Shown piece after piece: positions 35,822 to 45,380 of a stretch of DNA of 64,000 nucleotides. Each line of letters opens with the position of its first letter. Position 1 is the first letter of the stretch. This DNA is from Flavobacterium sp. CBA20B-1 (GTDB lineage: Bacteria > Bacteroidota > Bacteroidia > Flavobacteriales > Flavobacteriaceae), in contig NZ_CP092370.1 of assembly GCF_028473145.1 (NCBI RefSeq), forward strand, positions 248,001-312,000, written 5' to 3'. The notes beneath the pieces were generated by a model. The model ran no database searches. It was given only the letters and a program-made list of their open reading frames with translations, and was not told where the DNA came from. The position numbers were made by a program, and so were the translations under genes.

Positions 35822-37797
35822 GAAATTTACTCACTTTTCTGGTGCTGTTTGTAACCAGTTTAGGTTTTTCGCAGGTGCAAGATCCTGTAAAATGGAAATC
35901 GAGTATCGAAAAAATTTCAGATACAGAATATCAAATAAAACTAGATGCTGTCATTGAAGAACCTTGGCACATGTATTCGCAATTTACACCAGAAGGCGGA
36001 CCACTTCCATTAGAGTTTATCTACAACAATGCCCAAGGAAACTACGAACCCCAAGGAAAAGCAAATGAAAGTGAATACACCAAAAAATTTAATGATATTT
36101 TCGAAGTTGATGAATATTATTTTGCTAAAGAAGCGCATTTTACACACAACATAAAAATTACAAACCCTGAAGTTAAAAATATTCAATTAGAACTTTCTTA
36201 TCAGGCTTGTATTGATATGTGTATTCAGCAGAATAAATTTTTTGTGTTTGATTTAGCAACTGTTACATCAAAGGAAGTTTTAAATTTTGAAGATTTATCT
36301 ACAGTTACACCTACTTCAAACGATACAACAAAAACAAAACCATTAGCAGATAATCCGGCGACAGATAAGTCAGAAAAGAAAGGATTAATGACTATTTTTA
36401 TACTTTCTTTTTTAGGTGGGTTTGCCGCACTATTTACTCCGTGTGTTTTTCCAATGATTCCCATGACGGTTAGTTTTTTTACCAAACAAAGCAAATCGCG
36501 TGCAAAAGGAATCAAAAACGCACTTATTTATGGTTTTTCAATCATCTTTATATATGTGGTTTTAGGTTTTGCAGTTGCTAAAATATTTGGAGCCGATGCT
36601 TTAAACGAATTATCTACAAGCGTTTCATTCAATATAATTTTCTTTGTATTGTTAGTGGTTTTTGCTGCATCTTTTTTAGGAGCGTTCGAAATTATGCTTC
36701 CAAATTCATGGGCAAATAAAGTAGATCGTCAAGCAGATAGAGGAGGTATGATTGGTATTTTCTTCATGGCATTGGCATTGGCAATTGTGTCTTTTTCATG
36801 TACAGGGCCTATTGTTGGAGGTTTACTAGTTGAAGCCGCCTCGATGGGTGGTATAGCTCCCCTTGTAGGAATGTTCGGTTTTTCATTAGCATTGGCATTA
36901 CCATTTATGTTGTTTGCCATGTTTCCGGGTTGGTTGAATTCTATGCCCCGTTCTGGCGGATGGATGAACACCGTAAAAGTTTCTTTAGGATTTTTAGAAT
37001 TAGCTTTTGCTTTCAAATTTTTATCGAATGCCGATTTGGTTTTGCAAGCACATTGGTTAGAACGCGAAGTATTCTTGGCAATATGGATCGCCATTTTTGC
37101 AGCGTGGGCAGTTTATTTGTTCGGAAAAATTCAGTTACCGCATGATTCTAAATTAGATAAAATATCGGTAGGTAGATTATTCATGGCATTGTTGGTATCA
37201 ACTTTTACCATTTATTTGGTTCCTGGATTATGGGGTGCGCCTTTGAAATTAATTTCAGGCTTTCCACCACCAATGACCTATTCTGAAAGTCCGTATGGTG
37301 TAGGGAATTCTAAAGGGGGTGTAGGATCTTTAAGCGAAATTCCAGATGGCGCAAAAGAAGGGCCACAAGGAATCATCACTTTTACAGATTATGATAAAGG
37401 AATGGATTATGCAAAAGAGGTCAACAAGCCAGTTTTGTTAGATTTTACAGGTCATGCATGTGTCAATTGTCGTAAGATGGAAGAAAACGTTTGGTCTGAA
37501 ACTAATGTGTTAAAAATTTTAAATGACCAGGTGGTTTTAATATCTTTATACGTTGATGAAAAGAAGCCATTGCCAGAAGCAGAACAATACGTTTCTAAAA
37601 CAACGGGCAAGAAAATTAAAACGGTAGGTAATAAATGGAGTGATTTCCAGATTGAAAAGTATCAGGCAAATGCACAACCTTATTATATTGTTTTAGATAA
37701 TGAAGGAAATTCATTGAACACACCGGTTGGTTACACACCAGAAGTTACTGAATACGAAAATTGGCTACAAGAAGGAATTACAAATTATTCAAAATAA
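35818..37797 (+). CDS. dsbD: Thiol:disulfide interchange protein DsbD
   Basis: The 659-residue protein has a signal peptide (ending about residue 19 at LGFSQ), an N-terminal DsbD-alpha-like domain with YQACIDMCIQQNK (two Cys), eight membrane helices with Cys in FAALFTPCVFPMIPMTVSFF and AIVSFSCTGPIVGG, and a C-terminal thioredoxin domain with CVNC in DFTGHACVNCRKMEENVW. It carries electrons from cytoplasmic thioredoxin to periplasmic disulfide isomerases. Its ATG overlaps the tilS stop by four bases (ATGA). An about 200-residue periplasmic start is typical of Bacteroidota DsbD. Confidence 0.95.
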   Translation: MRNLLTFLVLFVTSLGFSQVQDPVKWKSSIEKISDTEYQIKLDAVIEEPWHMYSQFTPEGGPLPLEFIYNNAQGNYEPQGKANESEYTKKFNDIFEVDEYYFAKEAHFTHNIKITNPEVKNIQLELSYQACIDMCIQQNKFFVFDLATVTSKEVLNFEDLSTVTPTSNDTTKTKPLADNPATDKSEKKGLMTIFILSFLGGFAALFTPCVFPMIPMTVSFFTKQSKSRAKGIKNALIYGFSIIFIYVVLGFAVAKIFGADALNELSTSVSFNIIFFVLLVVFAASFLGAFEIMLPNSWANKVDRQADRGGMIGIFFMALALAIVSFSCTGPIVGGLLVEAASMGGIAPLVGMFGFSLALALPFMLFAMFPGWLNSMPRSGGWMNTVKVSLGFLELAFAFKFLSNADLVLQAHWLEREVFLAIWIAIFAAWAVYLFGKIQLPHDSKLDKISVGRLFMALLVSTFTIYLVPGLWGAPLKLISGFPPPMTYSESPYGVGNSKGGVGSLSEIPDGAKEGPQGIITFTDYDKGMDYAKEVNKPVLLDFTGHACVNCRKMEENVWSETNVLKILNDQVVLISLYVDEKKPLPEAEQYVSKTTGKKIKTVGNKWSDFQIEKYQANAQPYYIVLDNEGNSLNTPVGYTPEVTEYENWLQEGITNYSK

Positions 37798-37804
37798 ATA
37801 AAAA

Positions 37805-38653
37805 ATGAAAAAGATATTAATAGCAGCAGCATTGATAGTAGCGATACAAACAAATGCACAAATAAAAACACCTCAAGCAAGTTTAAAAGCAGAAGTGGAA
37901 CAAATGGTAGGCTTAACAGATGTAGAGGTTGACTATTTTCGTCCGGCAAAAAAAGGGCGTTTGGTTTTTGGTGACTTAGTTCCTTACGGAAAAACATGGA
38001 GAACAGGTGCCAACCAAAATACAACCATTGAATTTGATACAGATGTTGAAATCAACGGAAGTGCATTGCCTGCTGGTAAATATGCATTGTACACAGTGCC
38101 AAAAGCACAAATGTGGGATGTGATTTTCTATAAAACAACAGACAATTGGGGATTGCCACAAAAATGGAACGAAGAAGATGTGGTTATAAAAACATCGGTT
38201 AAACCAGAAACATTAACCAAAGATGTAGAATATTTTACCATTAGCATTACACCAGAAAACAATGAAAAAGGCTCAATAGATATGGCTTGGGAAAAAACCA
38301 TTGTACATATACCTTTCACAGTGCCTACTCACAAAATCGCAATGGAAAGCATTCAAACAAGCATCAATGAGAATTCAAAAGCTACAGATTATTATGCAGC
38401 AGGTGTTTATTTGTTTACATCGAATACCGATGTGAAAAAAGCATTAGATTATGTAAACAAATCAATTGCTATGCAAAACGGCGAAGCACCATTCTATATG
38501 TTGCGTCAGAAATCGTTGATACAAGCAGCAAACGGCGATAAAAAAGGCGCTATTGAAACCGCTAAAAAGTCTTTAGAACTTTCGGAAAAAGCAGGAAATG
38601 AAGACTATGTAAAAATGAACCGAAACTCAATTTTAGAATGGAGTAGATCATAA
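37805..38653 (+). CDS. DUF2911 secreted protein
   Basis: The 282-residue protein has a signal peptide (ILIAAALIVAIQTNAQ) and a DUF2911 domain (residues about 25-175: SLKAEVEQMVGLTDVEVDYFRP, VPYGKTWRTGANQNTTIEFD, ALPAGKYALYTVPKAQMWDVIF), followed by a helical part with TPR-like features (about residues 200-282). The family is common in Flavobacteriaceae and of unknown function, probably periplasmic. It starts seven bases after dsbD and ends at a strong terminator. Confidence 0.88.
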   Translation: MKKILIAAALIVAIQTNAQIKTPQASLKAEVEQMVGLTDVEVDYFRPAKKGRLVFGDLVPYGKTWRTGANQNTTIEFDTDVEINGSALPAGKYALYTVPKAQMWDVIFYKTTDNWGLPQKWNEEDVVIKTSVKPETLTKDVEYFTISITPENNEKGSIDMAWEKTIVHIPFTVPTHKIAMESIQTSINENSKATDYYAAGVYLFTSNTDVKKALDYVNKSIAMQNGEAPFYMLRQKSLIQAANGDKKGAIETAKKSLELSEKAGNEDYVKMNRNSILEWSRS

Positions 38654-38658
38654 TGAAG

Positions 38659-38688
38659 AAAACGTCCCTCTATTGGGACGTTTTTTAT
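38659..38688 (+). terminator. Intrinsic terminator after DUF2911 gene
   Basis: A ten-pair stem AAAACGTCCC / GGGACGTTTT with loop TCTATT, followed by a T run (TTTTTT ATT). The remaining gap to 38967 (about 280 bases) shows no further structure that I can name. Confidence 0.87.
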
Positions 38689-38967
38689 TCTTTCGTTCAT
38701 TTAAATACCCTCAAATTATTAAGAAATATAATTGAAAATTCTATATCTCTGAAATAATGCTGTCATGGTTTAATTCTCTAAAATTGTTTTTATATATGCT
38801 TTTTTTAAATCGGCTGGATGCTTCAATAGTAAATTTTATATTTTAAGCATCGATACATGGTGTAATATACACAAAGCCTGTTGGTGCTTTTTTAAAATCC
38901 TGTGCGGTGAATAATACGGTTTTTATTTTCTTATTTTTTTTAGAAAGATTTCATTTATCTGCTAATT

Positions 38968-39264
38968 TTAATCTATTGGTTTATTCAATTTAAGTATTAT
39001 GTTGCTGCTTGCTTGGTGATTTGTAGTTTGTTGATTCGGAGCAGCATCATCAACAGTGATATCTGGTTCGTAAAATAAATCAAACGAGTAAATCCCAGGA
39101 GGTAATGGATTTTCATTTGGTTCGTAGGATATTTTGCAATCCTGCTTTAGCGAATTACCTCTACTAAAAATAACACCGTTTTGTAATTTATTTTGATCTA
39201 ATCCAAAAAGTTCCACATATACATCAGACTGCGGTTTTTCACTATTTTGCGAGTTATTGTTCAT
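38968..39264 (-). CDS. Hypothetical protein (98 residues)
   Basis: The 98-residue protein is hydrophilic, with an Asn/Gln-rich start, VYVELFGLDQNKLQNGVIFS, then PNENPLPPGIYSFDLFYEPD and a terminal IILKLNKPI. No signal peptide or membrane segment is visible and I recognise no family; the strand-rich middle suggests a small beta-domain. It lies upstream of 39347 in the same direction. Function is unknown. Confidence 0.5.
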   Translation of the reverse strand: MNNNSQNSEKPQSDVYVELFGLDQNKLQNGVIFSRGNSLKQDCKISYEPNENPLPPGIYSFDLFYEPDITVDDAAPNQQTTNHQASSNIILKLNKPID

Positions 39265-39346
39265 AGATGATTTGTTTTAATTTGTTAAACTATATTTGTA
39301 TCGTAAAAAATAAATAATTGTTTGTTAACTGCTAAATTTTTGATTT

Positions 39347-39865
39347 TTATTCTTTAATTATATCTTTTAAAGAAGTTTTTTTATTCAATACATCCGATTT
39401 TTTAACTACTGTCATATCTCCATTAAGTTCCAATACCACGGCACGTACATCGTTAATATTCTCAATTTTATAACTCCTGATTTCGGCATAAACTTCCTCT
39501 TTTGTAATTAGTTCATTTTGTAGAGCATCGTTTAAAAATTTTCCATTGTAAAATAAAAGGCTTGGTGTGGAATTAATTACTTTTTCCATTGTATCTGATT
39601 TTTTAGCAAGAAAAGCTAATAGGTATTGCAACGAGATGATTATAAAAAGACCGGTTAATCCTTCGGCAATCGATACTTTTAATAAAATAATAGACGATAA
39701 TATTGACCCTAGTGTTACAGATACCACAAAATCGAATGCATTTAATTTGGCTAATGTTCTTTTTCCAGATATTTTAATGAATATAAAGAGGCTTAAATAA
39801 GCTATTGTTCCACAAATTAGTATGTGGTACAAACTTTCCCAATTTTTGAAGAATAGGTCTTTCAT
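39347..39865 (-). CDS. DUF421 (YetF-like) membrane protein
   Basis: The 172-residue protein has three membrane helices near the N-terminus and a cytoplasmic domain with the conserved DUF421 features: KISGKRTLAKLNAFDFVVSVTLGSILSSIILLKVSI (helices 1-2) and SLLFYNGKFLNDALQNELITKEEVYAEIRSYKIENINDVRAVVLELNGDMTVVKK (cytoplasmic part). YetF-type proteins in spores and other bacteria are of unknown function, perhaps in stress. It is close to other small stress-type genes. Confidence 0.9.
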   Translation of the reverse strand: MKDLFFKNWESLYHILICGTIAYLSLFIFIKISGKRTLAKLNAFDFVVSVTLGSILSSIILLKVSIAEGLTGLFIIISLQYLLAFLAKKSDTMEKVINSTPSLLFYNGKFLNDALQNELITKEEVYAEIRSYKIENINDVRAVVLELNGDMTVVKKSDVLNKKTSLKDIIKE

Positions 39866-39956
39866 ATTTTAAAAATATTTGTGAACAAAAGCACTACAAA
39901 AGAGCGCTTATAAAGGTTTAAATTCATTTGATAGGATACGTTTTTATTACGGAATT

Positions 39957-40166
39957 CTAAAAATTAGGAACAATTTTAAAAGGATTAAATGCGTTAATTC
40001 CCTCTAATAATTGATCCCGATCATTACAATTGTACCATTTTTTTGTGTTGCGGTCAAAAAAAGATAAAACGGTCATGTACACGTTATTTATTCTCCAATT
40101 CACCACATAAACTCCTGATTCTTCAGGCTGATTCTCCGGATATTTGCTCCATCTTGCTGTTGCCAT
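39957..40166 (-). CDS. Hypothetical protein resembling DUF551
   Basis: The 69-residue protein reads RWSKYPENQPEESGVYVVNW, then FFDRNTKKWYN and a short C-terminus. The pattern W-x(5)-P-x(4)-GxYxV resembles the small DUF551 proteins often found in phages, but the match is by eye. The gene lies alone on the minus strand in a gap-rich region, with its start 10 bases before a run of poorly coding sequence. The function is unknown. Confidence 0.5.
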   Translation of the reverse strand: MATARWSKYPENQPEESGVYVVNWRINNVYMTVLSFFDRNTKKWYNCNDRDQLLEGINAFNPFKIVPNF

Positions 40167-40169
40167 AAT

Positions 40170-40775
40170 GCTACAAATTTTATAATTAATGTTTCCTTAA
40201 TTCTTTTCTGGATTTATTTGGTCAATACCTAACATAATCTCTCCTAAAAACTAAATTGCACAATAATCTATGGGCAAACAATGTTCCATCTTTGCTTATC
40301 TTTTGAGTTATAAGTGATTCTTTAAAGTAGCATATTTTAAATGCTTACTTACTTGTGGTTTTTATATACACTTTGAGAAATCTTTACCTATTGTTCTTTT
40401 TTGAGTTATTGGTTAATTTATACATCTTATTTAAAAACATCTCTATTTATTTAATATAATCTTTGGTTAGTTTATAAATAATTATTAATAATCTTGAGTT
40501 TTATATTATATTTTAAATTTTTAGTGCTAAAAACTATAATTAGATCTATATTTTTTTGTTAACTGATTGTTATATAGTTTTTTAAATAATAAGTTAAAAT
40601 GATTTCAATATGTTTTAAACCCTTGAACCACGCCGGATTATTGGATAACAAAAGCGGTTATGAATATCGCAAACGGTCAAGAATTATGGTCTAAATTTTG
40701 TATTTAAGTAAAGTAGCATATTATTAATTGATGTGTAATAAAACCACTACCATACTCTTTTTTAACTAAATATAA
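40170..40775. other. Non-coding gap, no gene seen
   Basis: This stretch of about 600 bases is very AT-rich and has stops in all frames. A short segment near 40625-40705 has more normal base composition (CACGCCGGATTATTGG) and could be decayed coding sequence, but I cannot assign it. No strong terminator, tRNA or repeat is seen. Confidence 0.4.
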
Positions 40776-40780
40776 AAGTT

Positions 40781-40969
40781 ATGGATACAGATAAATTAAA
40801 TTGCAGCAACAGTGAAAATTTAAACAATAAATTGGAGAAGCAACCTAATTATCTTTCAGGGAAAATAATTGATGGTTTAAATGGAAAATTATTTAAGAGA
40901 GATAAAGTGGTTTATAAAGCAGATGCTGACAGAGATAATGAATTGGATTATAATTCTAAAGATTGTTAG
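40781..40969 (+). CDS. Hypothetical protein (62 residues)
   Basis: The frame of 62 residues is charged and hydrophilic (Asp, Lys, Asn, Arg), starting MDTDKLNCSNSENLNNKLEK and ending NELDYNSKDC. It has no recognised family, signal peptide or helix. It lies 30 bases ahead of the 211-residue gene in the same direction, so it may be its leader gene or simply an open frame. Confidence 0.3.
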   Translation: MDTDKLNCSNSENLNNKLEKQPNYLSGKIIDGLNGKLFKRDKVVYKADADRDNELDYNSKDC

Positions 40970-40999
40970 TTCTATCGAACCTACCAAAAAATATATTTT

Positions 41000-41635
41000 A
41001 TGAAAGAAGATGATTGGCACATTATTCCAATAGAACTGAGAAAGCGTGTGCCAGAACAGCGAATAGGAAGGTGTACAGACACTTACAGCAGCATAAAAAT
41101 TGAAGAGAGGAATACTTCAGATGCGGTTTATGCCAGTATAAAAAATAGATTGCTCCATGTGAATAATTGGTCACTTTATGCGCATTTAACAAATACTGAT
41201 TTTATACTATTAGATAAAAATGGTAACAATTCAGACGGATGGGCAACTGAAGGTTCTTTTATAAAAATTAGATTTTCTAAACTTCAAAAAATATTTTTTG
41301 CTCCGTATGATTTTGTACACATAGCCCAACTAGTTAATGAGCCAAAAATGGTTGGTGATGCATTAGTTATGCAATTGCGACCGGCACACAACCCCAAGAA
41401 AAAAGGAAATGAAATAGACCATTTTTTCACTAGTGAAGCTTCGAATACATTTATATTGTACCGCGATGCTACTAAGATTTATTTATCAATTCATGGTAGA
41501 AACGAAAAAATAAATCTCAATGTAGCGCATTTAGCAAAAAAAATGCGGAATATCACCCTTGCAACCTTTGGTATTTTAGGTATAAGTAACCTGCAATGGA
41601 AATCACTTGCAGAAGGATTGTTAAATGATAAGTAG
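41000..41635 (+). CDS. Hypothetical protein upstream of DCC oxidoreductase
   Basis: The 211-residue product has no clear membrane segment or signal peptide. It has charged N-terminal helices, then VNNWSLYAHLTNTDFILLDKNGNN and GWATEGSFIKIRFSKLQKIFFAPYDFV. I do not recognise the family. It is followed nine bases later by the DCC oxidoreductase gene, and the two probably share a transcript; an interaction with that enzyme is only a guess. Confidence 0.55.
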   Translation: MKEDDWHIIPIELRKRVPEQRIGRCTDTYSSIKIEERNTSDAVYASIKNRLLHVNNWSLYAHLTNTDFILLDKNGNNSDGWATEGSFIKIRFSKLQKIFFAPYDFVHIAQLVNEPKMVGDALVMQLRPAHNPKKKGNEIDHFFTSEASNTFILYRDATKIYLSIHGRNEKINLNVAHLAKKMRNITLATFGILGISNLQWKSLAEGLLNDK

Positions 41636-41643
41636 CACAAAAA

Positions 41644-42042
41644 ATGAATGATAGATATATTTTATTATACGATGGCGAATGTGGATTCTGTAATTATTGG
41701 GTGAATTGGGTGATGCGTAATGATAAAAAAGGGGATATCCACTTTGCATCTTTACAAGGAGATTTTGGACAAAATTTTCTTTCAAAAAACAATTTACCTT
41801 TAGATAAATTCAACACCTTGTATTTAATTCATCCAAACGGTAAAACATACAAAAAGTCGGATGCTATTTTAAAAATAGGTAGCTTGTTAAAAGCCTGGTA
41901 TAAATGGTTTGGTATTTTTAAGATAATTCCCAAAGTAATTCGCGATAAAATTTATGATTTAGTGGCAGAGAATCGAAAGCATATCCGTACCAATAACTGC
42001 ACACTACCAACTAAAGAACAACGTGCACGTTTTATTAATTAG
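41644..42042 (+). CDS. DCC-family thiol-disulfide oxidoreductase (DUF393)
   Basis: The 132-residue protein carries the DUF393 signature near its N-terminus, LLYDGECGFCNYWVNWVM (Cys14 and Cys17 in a CGFC motif), then IHFASLQGDFG, and a later YLIHPNGKTYKKSDAILKI, all typical of DCC family. The family is thioredoxin-like and may act as a reductase or isomerase, perhaps in stress. It lies directly downstream of the 211-residue hypothetical gene. Confidence 0.87.
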   Translation: MNDRYILLYDGECGFCNYWVNWVMRNDKKGDIHFASLQGDFGQNFLSKNNLPLDKFNTLYLIHPNGKTYKKSDAILKIGSLLKAWYKWFGIFKIIPKVIRDKIYDLVAENRKHIRTNNCTLPTKEQRARFIN

Positions 42043-42088
42043 TTAGTTAAACTTTTTAAAAATTAAATAATAATTAAAAATTAAGAAT

Positions 42089-42652
42089 ATGAAAAAGGAA
42101 CAAAAAACAGAAAACCAAAATTCACAAAATACCAGAATGGTAAGCCCTAAAAGTTCAGCTGCTGAAGGTTTAAGATCCTTGTTTATTGATGAACTAAAAG
42201 ATATTGTGTATGCCGAGCGAGCGCTCTTAAAGGCGTTGCCTAAAATGGCTAATAACTGTAGCAGCATCAAACTTAAGAAAGCAATTGAAACTCATGTAAG
42301 TGTTACAGAACAACAAGTGGAACGTTTGCGTAAAGTTTTTGATATATTAGATGAATCCGACCGAGGAAAAAAATGTGATGCCATGGAGGGTTTGATTAAA
42401 GAAGGAGAGAGTATTTTAGAAGAAACCGAGCCAGGTGCGGTTCGTGATGCTGCCATTATTTCTGCTTCACAAAAAATAGAGCATTATGAAATTGCTTCCT
42501 ATGGTACTTTAGTAGCATTTGCAAAAACCTTAGGCGAAGAGGAAGTAGCCTCTTTGCTAGAAGAAACGCTAAACGAAGAAAAAGATGCCGATGTAACGCT
42601 CACGAAAGCAGCTTATAACGACATAAATTTTGATGCCACTGACCAGGAATAA
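42089..42652 (+). CDS. Ferritin-like protein of YciE/YciF (DUF892) family
   Basis: The 187-residue protein starts with a charged N-terminus and then a four-helix bundle with the DUF892 pattern: LRSLFIDELKDIVYAERALLKALPKMAN (metal-binding Glu and later E/H), IETHVSVTEQQVERL, and QKIEHYEIASYGTLVAFAKTLG. The family is linked to stress and stationary-phase proteins such as YciF. It probably binds iron. It is followed by an intrinsic terminator, closing the cluster. Confidence 0.9.
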   Translation: MKKEQKTENQNSQNTRMVSPKSSAAEGLRSLFIDELKDIVYAERALLKALPKMANNCSSIKLKKAIETHVSVTEQQVERLRKVFDILDESDRGKKCDAMEGLIKEGESILEETEPGAVRDAAIISASQKIEHYEIASYGTLVAFAKTLGEEEVASLLEETLNEEKDADVTLTKAAYNDINFDATDQE

Positions 42653-42686
42653 TCTATACAATTAAATGAATCTCCTTAAAGAATCG

Positions 42687-42716
42687 AGGCTTAGATTAAG
42701 TTCTAAGCCTTTTGCT
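42687..42716 (+). terminator. Intrinsic terminator after the ferritin-like gene
   Basis: A nine-pair stem AGGCTTAGA / TCTAAGCCT with a six-base loop is followed by TTTTGCTTTC. Confidence 0.72.
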
Positions 42717-43800
42717 TTCTTACACGCTCACTATCATAAAAGCAATGCCATTGCTCTTCATTCATTAAAAGAATCAAATAGCAACTGGATTAGAGAAAAC
42801 AAAATCTTTTAAGAAACATATTATAGTAAGCTTATGGATTATTATTTTTTAAAGACTTTCGCTGCAGTAAACCAATCCATGAATAAAAAGATATATAGCA
42901 AAAAACTAAAATTTTTAAGTGAACTAAAAAGAGGTTGCAGTTAGAAAACATACAACCTCTTAATTAACCAAAAAAAACACTTATGAACTCCAAATATAAT
43001 AATTTTATATGCATACATATAATTTTTAACTTATTTTTTTTCTTCTTAGCGCAGTAGCTTGAAAAGCAGTAATTAGCTATCTTTACAATACTTGTTCAAA
43101 ACTACTTTTAAAGTTTAATTATTGATAGTTAGTGTTTTATAATTTTAAAGGTGTAAATATGGATTTTTTTTACCTGCTGTGCATTTAGCAGAAATAAATT
43201 TTTATTTTGTTTTAACTTCTTTTAAAACGTAAAAATTCAGATATTGAATCGATAATTGAGAAACTTCAGTTTTAATGCGCTTTCTAATTTTAGATTTTGT
43301 TTTGGAAAATTGTGGAAAGTATATTGATTTTTTCTCATAGGAACGGAGAGTTTATCCTCGAAATAATTGAATAAATCTTCCTGAATATTTTACTGATAGA
43401 TCCTCTATTACCAATTAATAAACAGTTTTAGAAGTCATGTTTAATGTAGTTCAGATAGTTAAAATCGTGAACATTTGCAAGTGAAAAATTATTCTAATGA
43501 AAGATTCCGCTTTTGTCAATTCTTTTAAAATAATTTAGTAGTTTAGAATAAGATTGTTCATACTTTTAATGGATTGACAATCAAATTAATATATAATTTT
43601 TTTAATTTAATGAATATGCTCATTCCTTTTAAATCTGTAAATGCACAATAGGTATAACTTCATAAATTTTGATATAGCAGATGATAATTTTGATTTTTTA
43701 ACAAAAAAATCTCACCTATTTACGGGTTTCCTCATCATATTTTCCTTTCTTTTCGTTTCTTTTGTATTTTAACATTTAGTATATTTACGGACAAACATTA
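42717..43800. other. About 1.1-kb AT-rich gap before the restriction island
   Basis: No intact gene is seen on either strand in this stretch. There is a hairpin (AAGAGGTTG / CAACCTCTT, 42929-42961) without a T run, and short homopolymer tracts. Segments of six-frame translation give only short fragments of no recognisable family, so this may be decayed accessory DNA or a genome-boundary gap of the island. Confidence 0.45.
43780..43787 (+). promoter_or_regulatory. Possible -7 box (TATATTTA) of the hsd operon
   Basis: This differs from TAnnTTTG at the last base only and lies 33 bases before the hsdM ATG, with a TTTG at 43761-43764 about 15 bases upstream as a possible -33 element. It is the best promoter candidate for the operon. 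Confidence 0.35.
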
Positions 43801-43820
43801 AAACACTATCATTATCACAA

Positions 43821-45380
43821 ATGGCTAAAAAAGTTCAAACAAAAAGCACCGAAGAAATCTTATGGGATTCTGCCAATAAATTACGTGGTTCTGTAGAACC
43901 GTCTGAATATAAACACGTGGTTTTAAGTCTCATCTTCCTCAAATTTGCGAATGATAAATTTCTGAGACGAAGACAAGAACTCATCAACGAACACAAAGAA
44001 GCTTTTTTGGATATTCCCGAATTTTATCAGGCGGAAAATGTGTTTTACCTGCCAGAAGCATCTCGTTGGACCTACATTATCGCAAATGCAAAACAAGACG
44101 ATATTACGTTAAAAATTGATTCTGCACTGAAAACCATTGAACGCACCAACAAATCTTTGGAAGGCGCTTTGCCCGACAATTATTTCTCACGCTTAGGTTT
44201 GGATCAATCTAAGTTTTCTGCCTTATTAGATACCATAAACAATATTGATACACTGAAAGATGAAGCGCAAGATATTGTGGGTCGTGTGTATGAATACTTT
44301 TTGAGCAAATTTGCCATTGCCGAAGGAAAAGGAAAAGGAGAATTCTATACGCCGAAGTCGATTGTAAATTTAATTGCCGAAATGATTGAACCTTACAAAG
44401 GAAAAATCTATGACCCGTCTTGTGGTTCGGGTGGTATGTTTGTACAATCGTTGAAGTTTATTGAAAAGCATCAAGGAAACAAAAAAGACATTTCCATTTA
44501 TGGACAAGAGTTAACCAATACTACCTTTAAGCTGGCAAAAATGAACTTGGCAATTCGTGGCATTTCTGCTAATTTAGGCAATAAAGCTGCCGATACGTTT
44601 GGAGACGATCAGCACAAGGAATTGAAAGCCGATTACATTATGGCGAATCCACCTTTTAATTTAAAAGATTGGCGTGCCGAAAACGAATTAACCGACGATC
44701 CACGTTGGGCAGGTTACGAAGTGCCTCCAAAATCTAATGCCAATTACGCATGGATTTTGACTATGATTTCTAAATTGTCACAAAACGGAGTAGCTGGATT
44801 TATCTTGGCAAATGGTGCACTTTCTGGTGGTGGCGAAGAATACAAAATACGTAAACAAATTATTGAAAACGATTTGGTGGAAGCGATTGTGATTTTACCA
44901 AGAGCCATGTTTTATTCTACTGATATTTCGGTGACGCTTTGGATATTGAACCGAAATAAGAACGAAAGAACTTTTGTGGTAAACGACGGTATGAAGAATT
45001 ACCGTAACCGCAAAGGCGAAGTTTTGTTTATGGATTTACGCCAAAAAGGCGAACCTTTTGAAAAGAAATTTATTCAGTTTGGCGAAGAAGAGATTACCTC
45101 AATCGCTACACATTATCATAACTGGCAACAAACCGATTGGAAAGAAACGTATCAAGATATTCCCGAATATTCTTATTCAGCCACATTAGAAGAAATCCGC
45201 AAAAAAGATTATTCTTTAGTACCAAGTAAATATATCGAATTTGTAAACCGTGATGAAAGTTTGGATTATAACGAACAGATGCAAAGTTTACAAGCAGATT
45301 TGAAAGATTTGTTTCAGAAAGAAAGCCGATTAAAAGAAGAGGTTGCCAACGTTTTTAAAACTTTGGGGTATGAGTTATAA
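43821..45380 (+). CDS. hsdM: Type I restriction-modification DNA methyltransferase subunit M
   Basis: The 519-residue protein is typical in length. It has the N-terminal helical domain (residues 10-140), the SAM-binding motif DPSCGSGGMF (residues 198-207) and the catalytic NPPF (276-279) with the GEFYTPKSIVNLIAEM signature before it. With HsdS it methylates adenines in a bipartite site; with HsdR it forms the restriction complex. It overlaps hsdS by 11 bases. The operon is interrupted downstream by a RAYT and an ATPase gene. Confidence 0.96.
   Translation: MAKKVQTKSTEEILWDSANKLRGSVEPSEYKHVVLSLIFLKFANDKFLRRRQELINEHKEAFLDIPEFYQAENVFYLPEASRWTYIIANAKQDDITLKIDSALKTIERTNKSLEGALPDNYFSRLGLDQSKFSALLDTINNIDTLKDEAQDIVGRVYEYFLSKFAIAEGKGKGEFYTPKSIVNLIAEMIEPYKGKIYDPSCGSGGMFVQSLKFIEKHQGNKKDISIYGQELTNTTFKLAKMNLAIRGISANLGNKAADTFGDDQHKELKADYIMANPPFNLKDWRAENELTDDPRWAGYEVPPKSNANYAWILTMISKLSQNGVAGFILANGALSGGGEEYKIRKQIIENDLVEAIVILPRAMFYSTDISVTLWILNRNKNERTFVVNDGMKNYRNRKGEVLFMDLRQKGEPFEKKFIQFGEEEITSIATHYHNWQQTDWKETYQDIPEYSYSATLEEIRKKDYSLVPSKYIEFVNRDESLDYNEQMQSLQADLKDLFQKESRLKEEVANVFKTLGYEL

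Noticed and set aside
36729..37094. 121-codon antisense frame in dsbD
   Set aside because: It lies wholly opposite a full-length conserved gene, has no start signal and no family.
42929..42961. Hairpin AAGAGGTTG / CAACCTCTT as a terminator
   Set aside because: No T run follows the stem and no gene ends nearby; it stays an unassigned inverted repeat.
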